Origin: Holtiella tumoricola
GTDB lineage: Bacteria; Bacillota; Clostridia; Lachnospirales; Cellulosilyticaceae
DNA length: 56,570 bases
Assembly (NCBI RefSeq): GCF_027857615.1
Contig: NZ_JAQIFT010000037.1
Span: 1-56,570, forward strand
Reading direction: 5' to 3'
The notes under the pieces are model-generated. The model was not told where the DNA came from. It saw only the letters and a program-made list of their open reading frames with translations, and did no database searches. The position numbers and the translations under genes were made by a program. Positions 8,416-17,510 of the stretch are shown here, one piece after another. Each line of letters starts with the position of its first letter. The first letter of the stretch is position 1.

Positions 8416-9846
8416 CTATCTATACTTTTCGAAACCTTCTCGCTTACGTTCAATCATTTCATCAATACGTCCAATGTAATCTTCAAGACTTTTTACATTA
8501 GCAATACGATCAATGCGTTCACCATTTTGGTAGACCATTTTAGTAATAGCTCCTGCTCCTGCTGCAATAATGCTTTCACTTTCTTCCATGATTTCAACAT
8601 TATAGACGCATTCGTAACCTGGTTTTGCATAGCCTACGTTCTCAAAATTACCAAGCATATTTTTCTGGCGATACATATAGTAAGGCGCAAGCCCCATTGC
8701 TCTACATGCTCTTTGACTAATGTCTAACATTTGTTCAATCTTTGTTGCTTCTGCCAATTGATAGTCATCTTGTTGCTCTTTAAGACGTGACGCACGCTTG
8801 ATTGCCATTGTATGAACTGTAATATTTTCTGGCCCTAACTTCTTAAGTTCTTCTAAAGTGTGACGTACTTCTACTACACCTTCGCCAGGAAGTCCTAAGA
8901 TAATGTCCATATTAATATTATCATGGCCTAGCTCTCTTGCTATATTAAAAACTTCAATAATATCTTCCACTGTATGATGGCGTCCAATGGTATCTAATGT
9001 CTTTTGGTTCATTGACTGTGGGTTAATAGAAATACGACCTACATCCATAGCTTTCATAATCTCAAGTTTTTCTCTTGTGATCGTATCTGGTCTACCTGCT
9101 TCTATTGTATACTCACCAACATTTTCTAGATTGAAGCTTGCTTTAATATGTTTAAGCAAACGTTCTAATTGGGCTTCATTTAAACTAGTTGGTGTACCTC
9201 CACCAATGTATAAGCTACGTATTGGATGATCCTTTTTAGCTTCTGCAATAAAGGTAATTTCTTTGCAAAGAGCATCTAAATAACTCTCCACTTGATTTCT
9301 CTTTGCTTCTAATGAATAGGCTGTAAATGAACAGTATACACATCTTGTTGGGCAAAATGGAATCCCTATATAAAGGCTGATTTCATCTTTTTGATTCTTC
9401 TCTAAGATTTCTTCTTCTGCTTTTGCAACTTCCATCATTAAATCTATTTTTGCATCTGAAATACGATAGACGTCTTTAAGCCTTGCTCTAAGAACCTTAT
9501 CACTCATACCTTGTTTTTGATAATCATGAACAATCTTCGTTGGACGAATCCCTGTGAGCATCCCCCAAGGCATTTGCTTACCTGTAAGTTGATAGAGTAC
9601 ATCATATACTGCTTCTTTTAACACTAGCTTACGATTTTTCTTGAGTTTAATCTCATTATCTGCTGGTTCTACTTGTCTTGTACATTCATATAAAACTACA
9701 CCTACTTTGAGAAGCTTGGCACTTGCCTCATTCCCCTCTAAAGTACTTTGTAAATCGTATTCACCTTCCATATAAGGTTCAAAAAGGTGAATAATATTAT
9801 TTATTTCAAATTCAGTATCATGACCGATACAAGTTAATTTTATCAT
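8416..9846 (-). CDS. hemZ: Coproporphyrinogen dehydrogenase-like radical SAM protein HemZ
   Basis: A 476-residue oxygen-independent coproporphyrinogen III oxidase-family protein of the HemZ type. It has a distinctive N-terminal extension of about 150 residues, which HemZ has and HemN/HemW lack. The radical SAM cluster motif is CPTRCVYC at residues 165-172, then YIGGGTPTSL and a glycine-rich SAM region. HemZ members are linked to anaerobic haem or related tetrapyrrole metabolism, but activity is not proven for all of them. A weak GGAAG site precedes the ATG. It is the third gene of an apparent operon with the MBL-fold hydrolase (28-bp gap) and a small membrane protein. Confidence 0.88.
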   Translation of the reverse strand: MIKLTCIGHDTEFEINNIIHLFEPYMEGEYDLQSTLEGNEASAKLLKVGVVLYECTRQVEPADNEIKLKKNRKLVLKEAVYDVLYQLTGKQMPWGMLTGIRPTKIVHDYQKQGMSDKVLRARLKDVYRISDAKIDLMMEVAKAEEEILEKNQKDEISLYIGIPFCPTRCVYCSFTAYSLEAKRNQVESYLDALCKEITFIAEAKKDHPIRSLYIGGGTPTSLNEAQLERLLKHIKASFNLENVGEYTIEAGRPDTITREKLEIMKAMDVGRISINPQSMNQKTLDTIGRHHTVEDIIEVFNIARELGHDNINMDIILGLPGEGVVEVRHTLEELKKLGPENITVHTMAIKRASRLKEQQDDYQLAEATKIEQMLDISQRACRAMGLAPYYMYRQKNMLGNFENVGYAKPGYECVYNVEIMEESESIIAAGAGAITKMVYQNGERIDRIANVKSLEDYIGRIDEMIERKREGFEKYR

Positions 9847-9873
9847 TTTTATCTTCCAATCTATTTCATCCTA

Positions 9874-10512
9874 TTATTCGAACATGTTGAAGTAAGGGTT
9901 ATGAAGTATTTCATCTCCTACTGTTGTTGCTGGTCCATGTCCTGGGTAAAGTACTACTTCTTTATCCAATGTGAAGATTTGTTCTCTGATGCTTTTAATA
10001 AGGTCTACACTATTGCCACCTAAGAAGTCTGTACGTCCTATAGAACCTCTAAAAATAATGTCACCTACAAAAGCAACTTTATATTTTTCACTATAGAAAG
10101 CCACACCATCTTTTGTATGCCCCGGTGCATGGAGTACTTTAAAGCTAATATCTGTTCCGTCTAATGTAATGATATCTCCATGTTGTACATATTCATCTGC
10201 TTGTAAAGTTAAAGCACCACCGAGCATTGTAGATAAGTTATAAGCTACATCTTCTAAGTAGCGTTTACCTTCTTCATGGATCACGACTTTACATCCTGTA
10301 TGATGTCTTACTTCTTCTACCGCACCAATATGATCAAAATGTCCGTGTGTTAAAATAATTTTCTCTACTTTTAATTCTTCTTGATCTATTTTCTGATTAA
10401 TAATTGCTGCATCATCGCCTGGGTCTACAATAAATGCTTTTTTTGTTGCTTCATCAATAATAAAATATGTCTGTTCTGCTAATGCCCCAACTGATAAAAC
10501 TTCTATTTTCAT
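9874..10512 (-). CDS. MBL-fold metallo-hydrolase (glyoxalase II-like)
   Basis: A 212-residue metallo-beta-lactamase-fold hydrolase resembling the hydroxyacylglutathione hydrolase-like proteins of Firmicutes. The metal-binding motif THGHFDH is at about 55-61, with later ligands HAPGHT, VGDIIF and the C-terminal PGHGP. The ATG at 10512 has AGAGGTG five bases upstream; an ATG further out (10527) has no better site. True substrate unknown; glutathione is absent from many clostridia, so a different thioester is likely. Middle gene of the hemZ operon. Confidence 0.85.
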   Translation of the reverse strand: MKIEVLSVGALAEQTYFIIDEATKKAFIVDPGDDAAIINQKIDQEELKVEKIILTHGHFDHIGAVEEVRHHTGCKVVIHEEGKRYLEDVAYNLSTMLGGALTLQADEYVQHGDIITLDGTDISFKVLHAPGHTKDGVAFYSEKYKVAFVGDIIFRGSIGRTDFLGGNSVDLIKSIREQIFTLDKEVVLYPGHGPATTVGDEILHNPYFNMFE

Positions 10513-10561
10513 GCTGCACCTCTTCATGTTTAAATTCTATCTATAACTTCTGATAATCTTT

Positions 10562-10969
10562 CTACTCAACTTCTTCAACTTTTAAAACGCGTAATAATTC
10601 GCTTAATGCTTCTTTTTTAACACATCTTGTTGGTATCCACACTTCTTTATTATTTTCTTTCACAATAATAATATAATATGTTTTAGCTTCCACTTTCTTT
10701 ATATCATCTATCTTTATTGTATGCTTAATGAAAAACCAAGTGTACCAATTAATTCCCTCATTTGTAAGTTCTATATACTTCATTTTTGAAGTATATAAAA
10801 ACACACTTCCAACGCCAATTCCAATAAGCGTAACAACTAAATCAAGCATATTAACACTACCAAATATGCGATATAAGTCTATATTATTCTTAATAAGGAA
10901 CACAGCTAAAAGGATACTCAAAAAAGATACTAACTTATCTGTTGCAGTATTTCTTCTATAAATTATCAT
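10562..10969 (-). CDS. Small membrane protein with PH-like cytoplasmic tail
   Basis: Not recognised by name. A 135-residue protein with two hydrophobic helices (about 15-33 and 42-60) followed by a beta-rich region (KYIELTNEGINWYTWFF, IKIDDIKKVEA, YYIIIVKENNKEVWIP) resembling bacterial PH-like membrane proteins. It ends in an acidic EVEEVE tail. The ATG at 10969 follows GGAGG. First gene of the three-gene run to hemZ, and separated from dtd by a terminator. Confidence 0.7.
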   Translation of the reverse strand: MIIYRRNTATDKLVSFLSILLAVFLIKNNIDLYRIFGSVNMLDLVVTLIGIGVGSVFLYTSKMKYIELTNEGINWYTWFFIKHTIKIDDIKKVEAKTYYIIIVKENNKEVWIPTRCVKKEALSELLRVLKVEEVE

Positions 10970-10994
10970 GCCTTTCCTCCCTTTAGTCAATTCG

Positions 10995-11025
10995 AAAAAG
11001 AGGGACTGTTACGCCAGTCCCTTCT
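10995..11025 (-). terminator. Terminator of the rel-dtd operon
   Basis: Stem AGGGACTG (11001-11008) with CAGTCCCT (11015-11022), followed on the minus strand by a U-run (CTTTTT); it abuts the dtd stop codon. Confidence 0.85.
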
Positions 11026-11027
11026 TT

Positions 11028-11477
11028 CTAAAATGTTTTATCACTTTCAAGTAATATTGTAACAGGCCCATCATTTACAAGTGCAACCTGCATATCTGCT
11101 TGGAACACACCCGCTTCAACTGGAACTTGGCCCATACGTAATTTATCCATAAACGTTTCAAACTTGCCTCTTGCAACTTCTACATCACCTGATGCAATAA
11201 AACTAGGACGCATACCTTTTACTGCACTTCCGTAGAGTGTAAAGTTGGGAACGATTAAAATTTTCCCATCTATATCCCCTACTGACAAGTTCATTTTACC
11301 AGCTTCATCTTCAAAAATGCGGAGTCCACTGATTTTATTAATAATATAATCCATATCTTTCACTGTATCTTCTGCTTTGATCCCTACTAAGACAAGTAGC
11401 CCATGCTCTATAGCACCTACTACTTCTCCATCTATCGTAACAGAAGCACTACTTACTCTTTGTACGACTGCTCTCAT
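11028..11477 (-). CDS. dtd: D-aminoacyl-tRNA deacylase
   Basis: A 149-residue DTD that hydrolyses D-amino acids (and glycine) mis-charged on tRNA. It opens MRAVVQRVSSASVTIDG, contains the SQxxL-region equivalent LSVGDIDGKILIVPNFTLYG, and ends with the cross-subunit motif NDGPVTI. AAGGAG precedes the ATG. It follows rel by 10 bp, the usual rel-dtd pairing of Firmicutes. Confidence 0.96.
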   Translation of the reverse strand: MRAVVQRVSSASVTIDGEVVGAIEHGLLVLVGIKAEDTVKDMDYIINKISGLRIFEDEAGKMNLSVGDIDGKILIVPNFTLYGSAVKGMRPSFIASGDVEVARGKFETFMDKLRMGQVPVEAGVFQADMQVALVNDGPVTILLESDKTF

Positions 11478-11486
11478 AATAACTCC

Positions 11487-13724
11487 TTATGATGAGACAC
11501 GTTGAATCTCTACTACATCTTGAATCTGCATCACTTTGCGCGTAAGCTCATCAAGTTGATAAGTATGATTAATTTCAATACGAATATTGAAAATAGCCTC
11601 ATGATTTTTGGTTGTTCTTGCATTAAGTGATTTAACAGGTACTTTCATATCTGTTAGAATCTTAGAAATATCTAAGATAATACCCATACGGTCACTACCT
11701 GTAATTTGAATCTCTGTAATGTATGTTCTACTAATCTCTTCTTCGTTGAACCATTGTGCTTCAATGAGACGTTCTTTCTCTTCTTCACACATATGGATAA
11801 TATTTGTACAGTCTTGCCTATGAATAGATACACCACGTCCTCGTGTAATATATCCTACGATTTCATCACCTGGAAGTGGACGACAACATTTGGAGAAACG
11901 TACAGCCACATCACCTACACCGCGAACAACAATACCACTTTTACTTTTCTTAGGTTGTTTTTCTTCTTCATAATTAAAGTTTTCTTTAGGTGCATGATTA
12001 TCTAAGAACTGTTGTGGTGTAATTGGTATTTTCTTAACCTTAATATTTTCATCAATTAAACGTTGGATAATCTGTTTTTCTTTAATGCTACCATAACCAA
12101 TAGCTGCACATACTGCATCCCAATTTCTAAGGCCATAGCGTTTGCATACATTCTCTATGCATTTTGAATCTGAAAGTGCTGAAAGAACATAACCTTTTTG
12201 TCTTGCACAAGTTTCAAGTAGCTCTTTCCCACGAATAATGTCTTCTTGTTTAAATTGCTTTCTAAACCATTGATTAATCTTAGTTCTAGCTTGTGTACTC
12301 TTGACAATGTTAAGCCAGTCACGACTTGGTCCCTTTGAGTTAGGGGATGTTAAGATTTCTACGCGATCACCATTTTTAATCACATAATCTACTTTTACAA
12401 TCTTACCATTAACTTTTGCACCTACCATTTTGTTCCCGATATCACTATGAATAGAATAAGCATAGTCAATAGGAGTAGAGCCTTTTGGTAATGTAATGAG
12501 CTCACCTTTTGGTGTAAAGATATACACTTGGTCTGTATAAATATCTAAGTCTAGCTTTAAAGCATTCATGAACTCTGTATTGTCGTCCATATCTCTTTGC
12601 CATTCTAGAATTTGTTTGAGCCAAACTAATTTTTCTTCTGACTTATCTGGCATGGAACCAGACATATCGCCATCTTTATATTTCCAGTGAGCAGCGATAC
12701 CATACTCTGCAGTACGGTGCATATCTTCTGTACGAATTTGAATTTCAAAAGGTGTCCCTTCACTTCCCATTAAAGTGGTATGAAGTGATTGGTACATATT
12801 AGACTTAGGCATTGCAATATAGTCTTTAAAACGTCCTGGAATAGGCGTATAAAGTTCATGGATAATTCCAAGTACACCATAGCAATCCTTTACATTCTTC
12901 ACAATGGCACGCACAGCAAATAAATCATATATTTGATCTAGAGTTTTATTTTTATTAACGATCTTTTTATAGATACTAAAGAAGTGTTTTGGTCTACCTT
13001 CTACGGTACACTCAATATTTGCTTCATCTAGTTTTTCCCTAATTTGTTTTACAATTTGTTCAATATATTCTAGACGTTCACTACGCTTTTTAGAAATCTT
13101 TTGTGCCAAATCATAATATATTTCTGGCTCAATATAACGTAAAGATAAATCTTCAAGCTCAGCTTTGATTTTACAAATACCTAATCTATGTGCGATTGGG
13201 GCATAGATAGTAAGGGTCTCCTCTGCAATACGTTTTTGCTTATGTGGTGGCATAAACTTTAATGTTTGCATATTGTGAAGCCTATCTGCAAGCTTAATAA
13301 GAACCACTCTGATATCTTGTGCCATGGCCAAGAACATCTTCCTATAGTTCTCTGCTTGAATCTCTTCTTTTTGTAATTCTACGTTACTAGATGCATACTT
13401 GATCACACCTAGCTTAGTAACACCATCTACAAGTAATGCTACTTCCTTATTAAACAAACGCTCAATATCTTCTAACGTATAATCAGTATCTTCTACAACA
13501 TCATGTAAAATCCCTGCTGTAATAGATTCGATATCAAGTTCTAGATCTGCTAATATATATGCCACTTGAAGAGGGTGGATAATATATGGCTCACCAGACT
13601 TTCTAAGTTGCCCCTCATGGGCTTCTTTAGCAAGCTTGTAAGCTTTCTCTACCATACTAAGATCATCCGATGGATGGTAAGAGCGTATTCTATTAATTAG
13701 CTTTTCATAAATTGCTTCAGGCAT
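11487..13724 (-). CDS. relA: Bifunctional (p)ppGpp synthetase/hydrolase (Rel/SpoT family)
   Basis: A 745-residue long RelA/SpoT homologue. The N-terminal HD hydrolase has H50 and H74-D75 in HDVVED. The synthetase domain contains YQSLHTT and FEIQIRT. Then come TGS (around 400-460), a zinc-finger-like CCRPLPGDEI segment, and a C-terminal ACT domain. Intact hydrolase residues mark it as bifunctional. It makes and degrades the stringent alarmone and responds to starved ribosomes. GGGGG lies before the ATG. First gene of the rel-dtd operon. Confidence 0.97.
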   Translation of the reverse strand: MPEAIYEKLINRIRSYHPSDDLSMVEKAYKLAKEAHEGQLRKSGEPYIIHPLQVAYILADLELDIESITAGILHDVVEDTDYTLEDIERLFNKEVALLVDGVTKLGVIKYASSNVELQKEEIQAENYRKMFLAMAQDIRVVLIKLADRLHNMQTLKFMPPHKQKRIAEETLTIYAPIAHRLGICKIKAELEDLSLRYIEPEIYYDLAQKISKKRSERLEYIEQIVKQIREKLDEANIECTVEGRPKHFFSIYKKIVNKNKTLDQIYDLFAVRAIVKNVKDCYGVLGIIHELYTPIPGRFKDYIAMPKSNMYQSLHTTLMGSEGTPFEIQIRTEDMHRTAEYGIAAHWKYKDGDMSGSMPDKSEEKLVWLKQILEWQRDMDDNTEFMNALKLDLDIYTDQVYIFTPKGELITLPKGSTPIDYAYSIHSDIGNKMVGAKVNGKIVKVDYVIKNGDRVEILTSPNSKGPSRDWLNIVKSTQARTKINQWFRKQFKQEDIIRGKELLETCARQKGYVLSALSDSKCIENVCKRYGLRNWDAVCAAIGYGSIKEKQIIQRLIDENIKVKKIPITPQQFLDNHAPKENFNYEEEKQPKKSKSGIVVRGVGDVAVRFSKCCRPLPGDEIVGYITRGRGVSIHRQDCTNIIHMCEEEKERLIEAQWFNEEEISRTYITEIQITGSDRMGIILDISKILTDMKVPVKSLNARTTKNHEAIFNIRIEINHTYQLDELTRKVMQIQDVVEIQRVSS

Positions 13725-13768
13725 CGTCTACCCCCTTTTTTCGTCACTTGCATATATTTATTATATCT

Positions 13769-13797
13769 ATTATAGTCATGTTAGAATAAAAATTCAA
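13769..13797 (-). promoter_or_regulatory. Promoter of rel-dtd
   Basis: TTGAAT (13797-13792), 17-bp spacer and TATAAT (13774-13769), located between the apt terminator and the rel start. Confidence 0.72.
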
Positions 13798-13810
13798 TGC
13801 TATTATACAT

Positions 13811-13845
13811 AAAAAGACACGTAGTGGATGGCTACGTGTCTTTTT
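13811..13845 (-). terminator. Terminator of recJ-apt
   Basis: A 14-bp perfect stem (13811-13824 with 13832-13845) with a 7-base loop; A- and U-runs on both sides. Placed 12 bp after the apt stop. Confidence 0.88.
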
Positions 13846-13856
13846 ATTTGTCATAA

Positions 13857-14369
13857 TTAGTATTTGAGTAAGGAAACGATATTTTGTCCTTTAAGGATTT
13901 CTCTACCGTTTAACCCTTCAAGTTCAATGAGATAAACTATTTTTACAACTTCACCACCGAGTTTTTCGATGAGGTCAACGATTGCTTTTGTTGTACCACC
14001 TGTTGCAAGAAGATCATCTACAATGATTACTTTTTGGCCTGGCTTGATTGCGTCAATGTGCATTTCAATTGTATTGCTACCATATTCTAAATCGTAGCTT
14101 TGGCCGATTGTTTTATAAGGTAATTTGCCCGGTTTTCTAACTGGAACAAAGCCTTTTTGAAGTTTGTAAGCTAAAGGTACACCAAAGATGAAACCTCTTG
14201 ATTCTGGTCCAATAACGATATCAAAGTCTACATCTTGTACTTCTTCTGCCATTTTATCGATAGATTCTTGTAATCCTTTAGCGTCTAGTAAAAGTGGAGT
14301 AATATCTTTAAATAAGATACCTTCTTTTGGGAAGTTTTCCACATCTCTAATTAATGAGTTTAAGTCCAT
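13857..14369 (-). CDS. apt: Adenine phosphoribosyltransferase
   Basis: A 170-residue purine salvage enzyme converting adenine and PRPP to AMP. The PRPP-binding loop VIIVDDLLATGGTT is at about 114-127, and the N-terminal FPKEGILFKDITPLL is the APT-specific opening. AGGAGG lies nine bases before the ATG. It follows recJ by 17 bp, so the two are cotranscribed. Confidence 0.97.
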   Translation of the reverse strand: MDLNSLIRDVENFPKEGILFKDITPLLLDAKGLQESIDKMAEEVQDVDFDIVIGPESRGFIFGVPLAYKLQKGFVPVRKPGKLPYKTIGQSYDLEYGSNTIEMHIDAIKPGQKVIIVDDLLATGGTTKAIVDLIEKLGGEVVKIVYLIELEGLNGREILKGQNIVSLLKY

Positions 14370-14386
14370 TTTATACGTCCTCCTGT

Positions 14387-16699
14387 TTACCTCTTTTTCA
14401 TACTTTGTGCAAATTCTTGCAACCTCATATAACGTCTTGAGTGTTCGAGTTTTGTCTTGTTGCCTTTTAATAAGGTATAGATAACTTTCTCCTCTTCAAT
14501 GCTGTAAGCAATAAGCTCAAGCTCTGTAAAGATATCTAGTATCTGTAACAGTTTATATTCTGTCATGTCATAACTCATAAACATTTCCACTATTTTGTGT
14601 AAATAGACACTGCCTTGTTGATGCTTTAAGTACTTATAGACTGACTTGCAGTCTGTGTAACTTGGTACCATTTTAGATATTTGCAAAGTATGTTGTTCCA
14701 AAGAGGTATTCAAACACCTATAGGTCCCTTCACTTGTAAAGTCCCATTCATAACATTGGCTATTATCTTGATGAGCTTTATGGGGCATCACAAAAATCGC
14801 GGGTGCCTCTTTTAAAGACCAAAAATCATTATAACATATTTTAGGTAAGATAGTAACTTTTTTTTCTTGTTTACTCATCAATGTAAATATTTCCATTAAG
14901 CTATGCTCTGTAAATACCGCAAAGCTAGTATTCCCATGACTTTCATCTTTAATTAATTCTACTCTAGATGGTACCTTTGGCTCTTTGCAAGCTTCATAAA
15001 GGGCTCTATAATACCTACTTTTTAAAATAGCTTGTTCAGATGACATAATATCTTTAATACGTAGTTGAACAGAAACCTTACCATTCCAAACATTTTTTGT
15101 AATTTCGCAAGCTATAATAACTTCTTCACCTTCACTTAAACAATCTGCAAGCTCACCTTTATCAAATCCAATGGCATGCAATACAGTATGATGACTCTGA
15201 ATAGCAAGTTTTAAATGTTTGTCGCCTCCTATTTTCTGAGCATATTGAACCAAACCGCGTACTGCAAATGTAGGCGTAGGATTACATACTCCAAAAGGCT
15301 CTAACCTTTCAAGCTCTTCACATATCCCTATAGAAATTTCTTCTGGGCGTAGTTCTAAATCAATATCAAGTGCTGGTGTTAGGAGTTCTTCATTTAATAC
15401 AGTCTTTGCATAGGCATTTAAATCTCTACAAAAGGCTTCTAGCTTATCTTCCTCTAGTGACAGACCTGCAGCCATCTCATGTCCTCCGAAACGTGTTAAA
15501 TGCTCCTTAACATGGGTTAATGCTTCAAAGATATTAAAGCCTTCTACACTACGTGCTGACCCGGAATAGATACCATCTTCTAATGTCAACACAATTGTAG
15601 GCTTATAGTATTTATTTAAAATACGAGAAGCTACTATTCCAATAACACCATGATGCCATTCCTTACCTGCTACGATAATCATATCTTCATTTTTAGTATC
15701 AACATGTGCCTCTATATAAGCTTCTGCTTCCTTTAATATAGACTGTTCCATTTCTTGACGTTTTTTATTCTCTAAATCTAGTTCTACTGCAATAATTTTT
15801 GCACGTTCTTCGTCTTTAGTTGTTAAGAGTTCTACACCTATCTTGGCATCACTAATTCGACCTGCTGCATTAATACGTGGTCCAAGCTGATACCCAATTA
15901 CATTAGATGTAATTTTTTGATCTCCATTTTGTACGATATCTAAAAGTGCTCTAAGTCCTAAATGCTCAGTTTCTTTCATTTGTTTAAAGCCTAAATAGGC
16001 AATGACACGATTTTCTTTCTCTAATGGTACCACATCGGCAATTGTCCCTAATGCAACAATATCAATATACTTCCATATTTTATCTACTACATCTTCTTTA
16101 ATTGCAATAGCATGGATAAGTTTAAAAGTTACTCCTACTCCTGCTAGGCAATCAAAAGGATATGTAGTATCGTGCCGTTTGGGATTAATAACACAAAAGG
16201 CTTTAGGTAAGATTTCTTGGCATTCGTGATGATCTGTAATAATCATATCAAGGCCTAATTCATTTGCAAAAGCTACCTCTTCTGTTGCTGCTATTCCCGT
16301 ATCTACTGTAATCACTAAGCTTGCATATTGATTAATCTTTTCAATGGCTCCTTTATTTAGTCCATAACCTTCTTCTGTACGATTAGGTATATAGTAAGAC
16401 ACACTATAACCTTGTTCAGTTAAAAACATAAATAAAATAGAGGTGCTTGTCACACCATCTACATCGTAGTCCCCGTAAATCACAATATGTTCTCCATTAT
16501 TTTTTGCACGTTGAATACGTTCTACTGCCTTATCCATATCATTAAGCAAATAAGGAGAACTTAGCTGTTCTTTTGAGGGTGTTAAAAAGCTTTCGATTTC
16601 TGCTTTATCTTGTATACCACGTCTATATAAAATTTTATTAACAATATTACCTTGCTTTGGTTCTTCTTCGCTATGCCATTTGTATTTATTTGGTAACAA
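14387..16699 (-). CDS. recJ: Single-stranded-DNA-specific exonuclease RecJ
   Basis: A 770-residue 5'-3' single-strand exonuclease of the DHH superfamily. The DHH domain shows YGDYDVDGVTSTSI (about 75-88), VDTGI and DHHE. The DHHA1 domain has HGVIGIVASRIL and the glycine-rich RFGGHEMAAG, then an OB-like domain and a C-terminal extension as in Bacillus-type RecJ. The start is a TTG at 16699 with AGAGGGTGA eight bases before it; no better ATG exists nearby. Upstream lies an extended -10 (TGTTATAAT). Confidence 0.95.
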   Translation of the reverse strand: MLPNKYKWHSEEEPKQGNIVNKILYRRGIQDKAEIESFLTPSKEQLSSPYLLNDMDKAVERIQRAKNNGEHIVIYGDYDVDGVTSTSILFMFLTEQGYSVSYYIPNRTEEGYGLNKGAIEKINQYASLVITVDTGIAATEEVAFANELGLDMIITDHHECQEILPKAFCVINPKRHDTTYPFDCLAGVGVTFKLIHAIAIKEDVVDKIWKYIDIVALGTIADVVPLEKENRVIAYLGFKQMKETEHLGLRALLDIVQNGDQKITSNVIGYQLGPRINAAGRISDAKIGVELLTTKDEERAKIIAVELDLENKKRQEMEQSILKEAEAYIEAHVDTKNEDMIIVAGKEWHHGVIGIVASRILNKYYKPTIVLTLEDGIYSGSARSVEGFNIFEALTHVKEHLTRFGGHEMAAGLSLEEDKLEAFCRDLNAYAKTVLNEELLTPALDIDLELRPEEISIGICEELERLEPFGVCNPTPTFAVRGLVQYAQKIGGDKHLKLAIQSHHTVLHAIGFDKGELADCLSEGEEVIIACEITKNVWNGKVSVQLRIKDIMSSEQAILKSRYYRALYEACKEPKVPSRVELIKDESHGNTSFAVFTEHSLMEIFTLMSKQEKKVTILPKICYNDFWSLKEAPAIFVMPHKAHQDNSQCYEWDFTSEGTYRCLNTSLEQHTLQISKMVPSYTDCKSVYKYLKHQQGSVYLHKIVEMFMSYDMTEYKLLQILDIFTELELIAYSIEEEKVIYTLLKGNKTKLEHSRRYMRLQEFAQSMKKR

Positions 16700-16789
16700 T
16701 CTTTTTCACCCTCTCTGCTTGGTACTGCTATTATAACATATTTTTCTCTTTCTTTATTTATTTTTATATCTATACAATAGATTTATTCT

Positions 16790-16800
16790 TATGATATAAT
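16790..16800 (+). promoter_or_regulatory. Extended -10 promoter of the S1-domain gene
   Basis: TGATATAAT ending at 16800 is a consensus extended -10; no good -35 is visible 17 bp upstream. Confidence 0.4.
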
Positions 16801-16833
16801 TTATACGTTATTTACTATAATAGGAGTGTTATC

Positions 16834-17196
16834 ATGACTGAAAAATTTCAAGTAGGACAAATTATCGAGGGTACAGTAACTGGTGTTAAAGCATTTGGCG
16901 CATTCGTTTCATTAGATGAAACAACTCAAGGGCTCGTTCACATTTCTCATATCACTCATGGCTTTCTAGAAAATATAGCTGACGCTGTTAAAGTGGGAGA
17001 TACTGTAAAAGTAAAGATCTTATCTATCGATCCTGCAACAGGAAAAATATCTCTTTCTATGAAAAATGCAAAACCAGCTCCACAAAGAGCCCCTAAAAAA
17101 GAAGTTCCTGTGGCAGACTTTGAATCTTTAATGAAAGGTTTCCTTAAAGATTCTACTGATCGTCAAACTGACATTAACAAAAGACTTAATCGCTAA
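16834..17196 (+). CDS. S1 RNA-binding domain protein (YugI / CvfD-like)
   Basis: A 120-residue protein with one S1 domain (about 1-75; GQIIEGTVTGVKAFGAFVSL and ISLSMKNAK at its ends) and a basic, proline-rich C-terminal tail. Stand-alone S1 proteins of this size in Firmicutes (general stress protein 13, CvfD) bind ribosomes or RNA. AGGAG precedes the ATG at 16834. Monocistronic: divergent from recJ and followed by a terminator. Confidence 0.87.
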   Translation: MTEKFQVGQIIEGTVTGVKAFGAFVSLDETTQGLVHISHITHGFLENIADAVKVGDTVKVKILSIDPATGKISLSMKNAKPAPQRAPKKEVPVADFESLMKGFLKDSTDRQTDINKRLNR

Positions 17197-17205
17197 GGGT
17201 TTATG

Positions 17206-17239
17206 AAGAGAACAAGTATATAGACTTGTTCTCTTTTTT
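17206..17239 (+). terminator. Terminator of the S1-domain gene
   Basis: Stem AGAGAACAAG (17207-17216) with CTTGTTCTCT (17225-17234), then a U-run. Confidence 0.9.
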
Positions 17240-17469
17240 CTTTGCTATTCGTAAATTTTTGTTAGTTAATTTAAGCTGATTTTATATTTTTTATATTGCA
17301 GTTATATTATATTTTTGACCAAATCGCAAACTTATTGTACGATTTGTGAACTATTATGAACTTTTATCTAAAGCCATTGTTTTATCTCTTTTAAGGTGCT
17401 ATTATTAACTCATCCGAAAGAGCTAATGAACTTTAGTTTATTCATCTCCCCTTTATTTTTTGTATATAG
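17240..17469. other. Intergenic stretch with no recognised gene
   Basis: About 230 AT-rich bases between two convergent genes' terminators. Only a weak 6-bp hairpin (AAATCG/CGATTT near 17325-17350) and an 11-codon frame starting with MNKLKF on the minus strand were seen; neither is convincing. Confidence 0.5.
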
Positions 17470-17506
17470 AAAAACCACCTTAGTTTCATGATCTAAGGTG
17501 GTTTTT
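17470..17506 (-). terminator. Terminator of the disrupted chemoreceptor gene
   Basis: A 14-bp stem (17470-17483 with 17493-17506) with A- and U-runs, five bases after the stop codon of the minus-strand gene. Confidence 0.88.
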
Positions 17507-17510
17507 TATT

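Noticed and set aside
17390..17460. 11-codon minus-strand frame (MNKLKF...) with GGGGAG
   Set aside because: The purine run touches the ATG, leaving no spacing, and nothing downstream is controlled by it.
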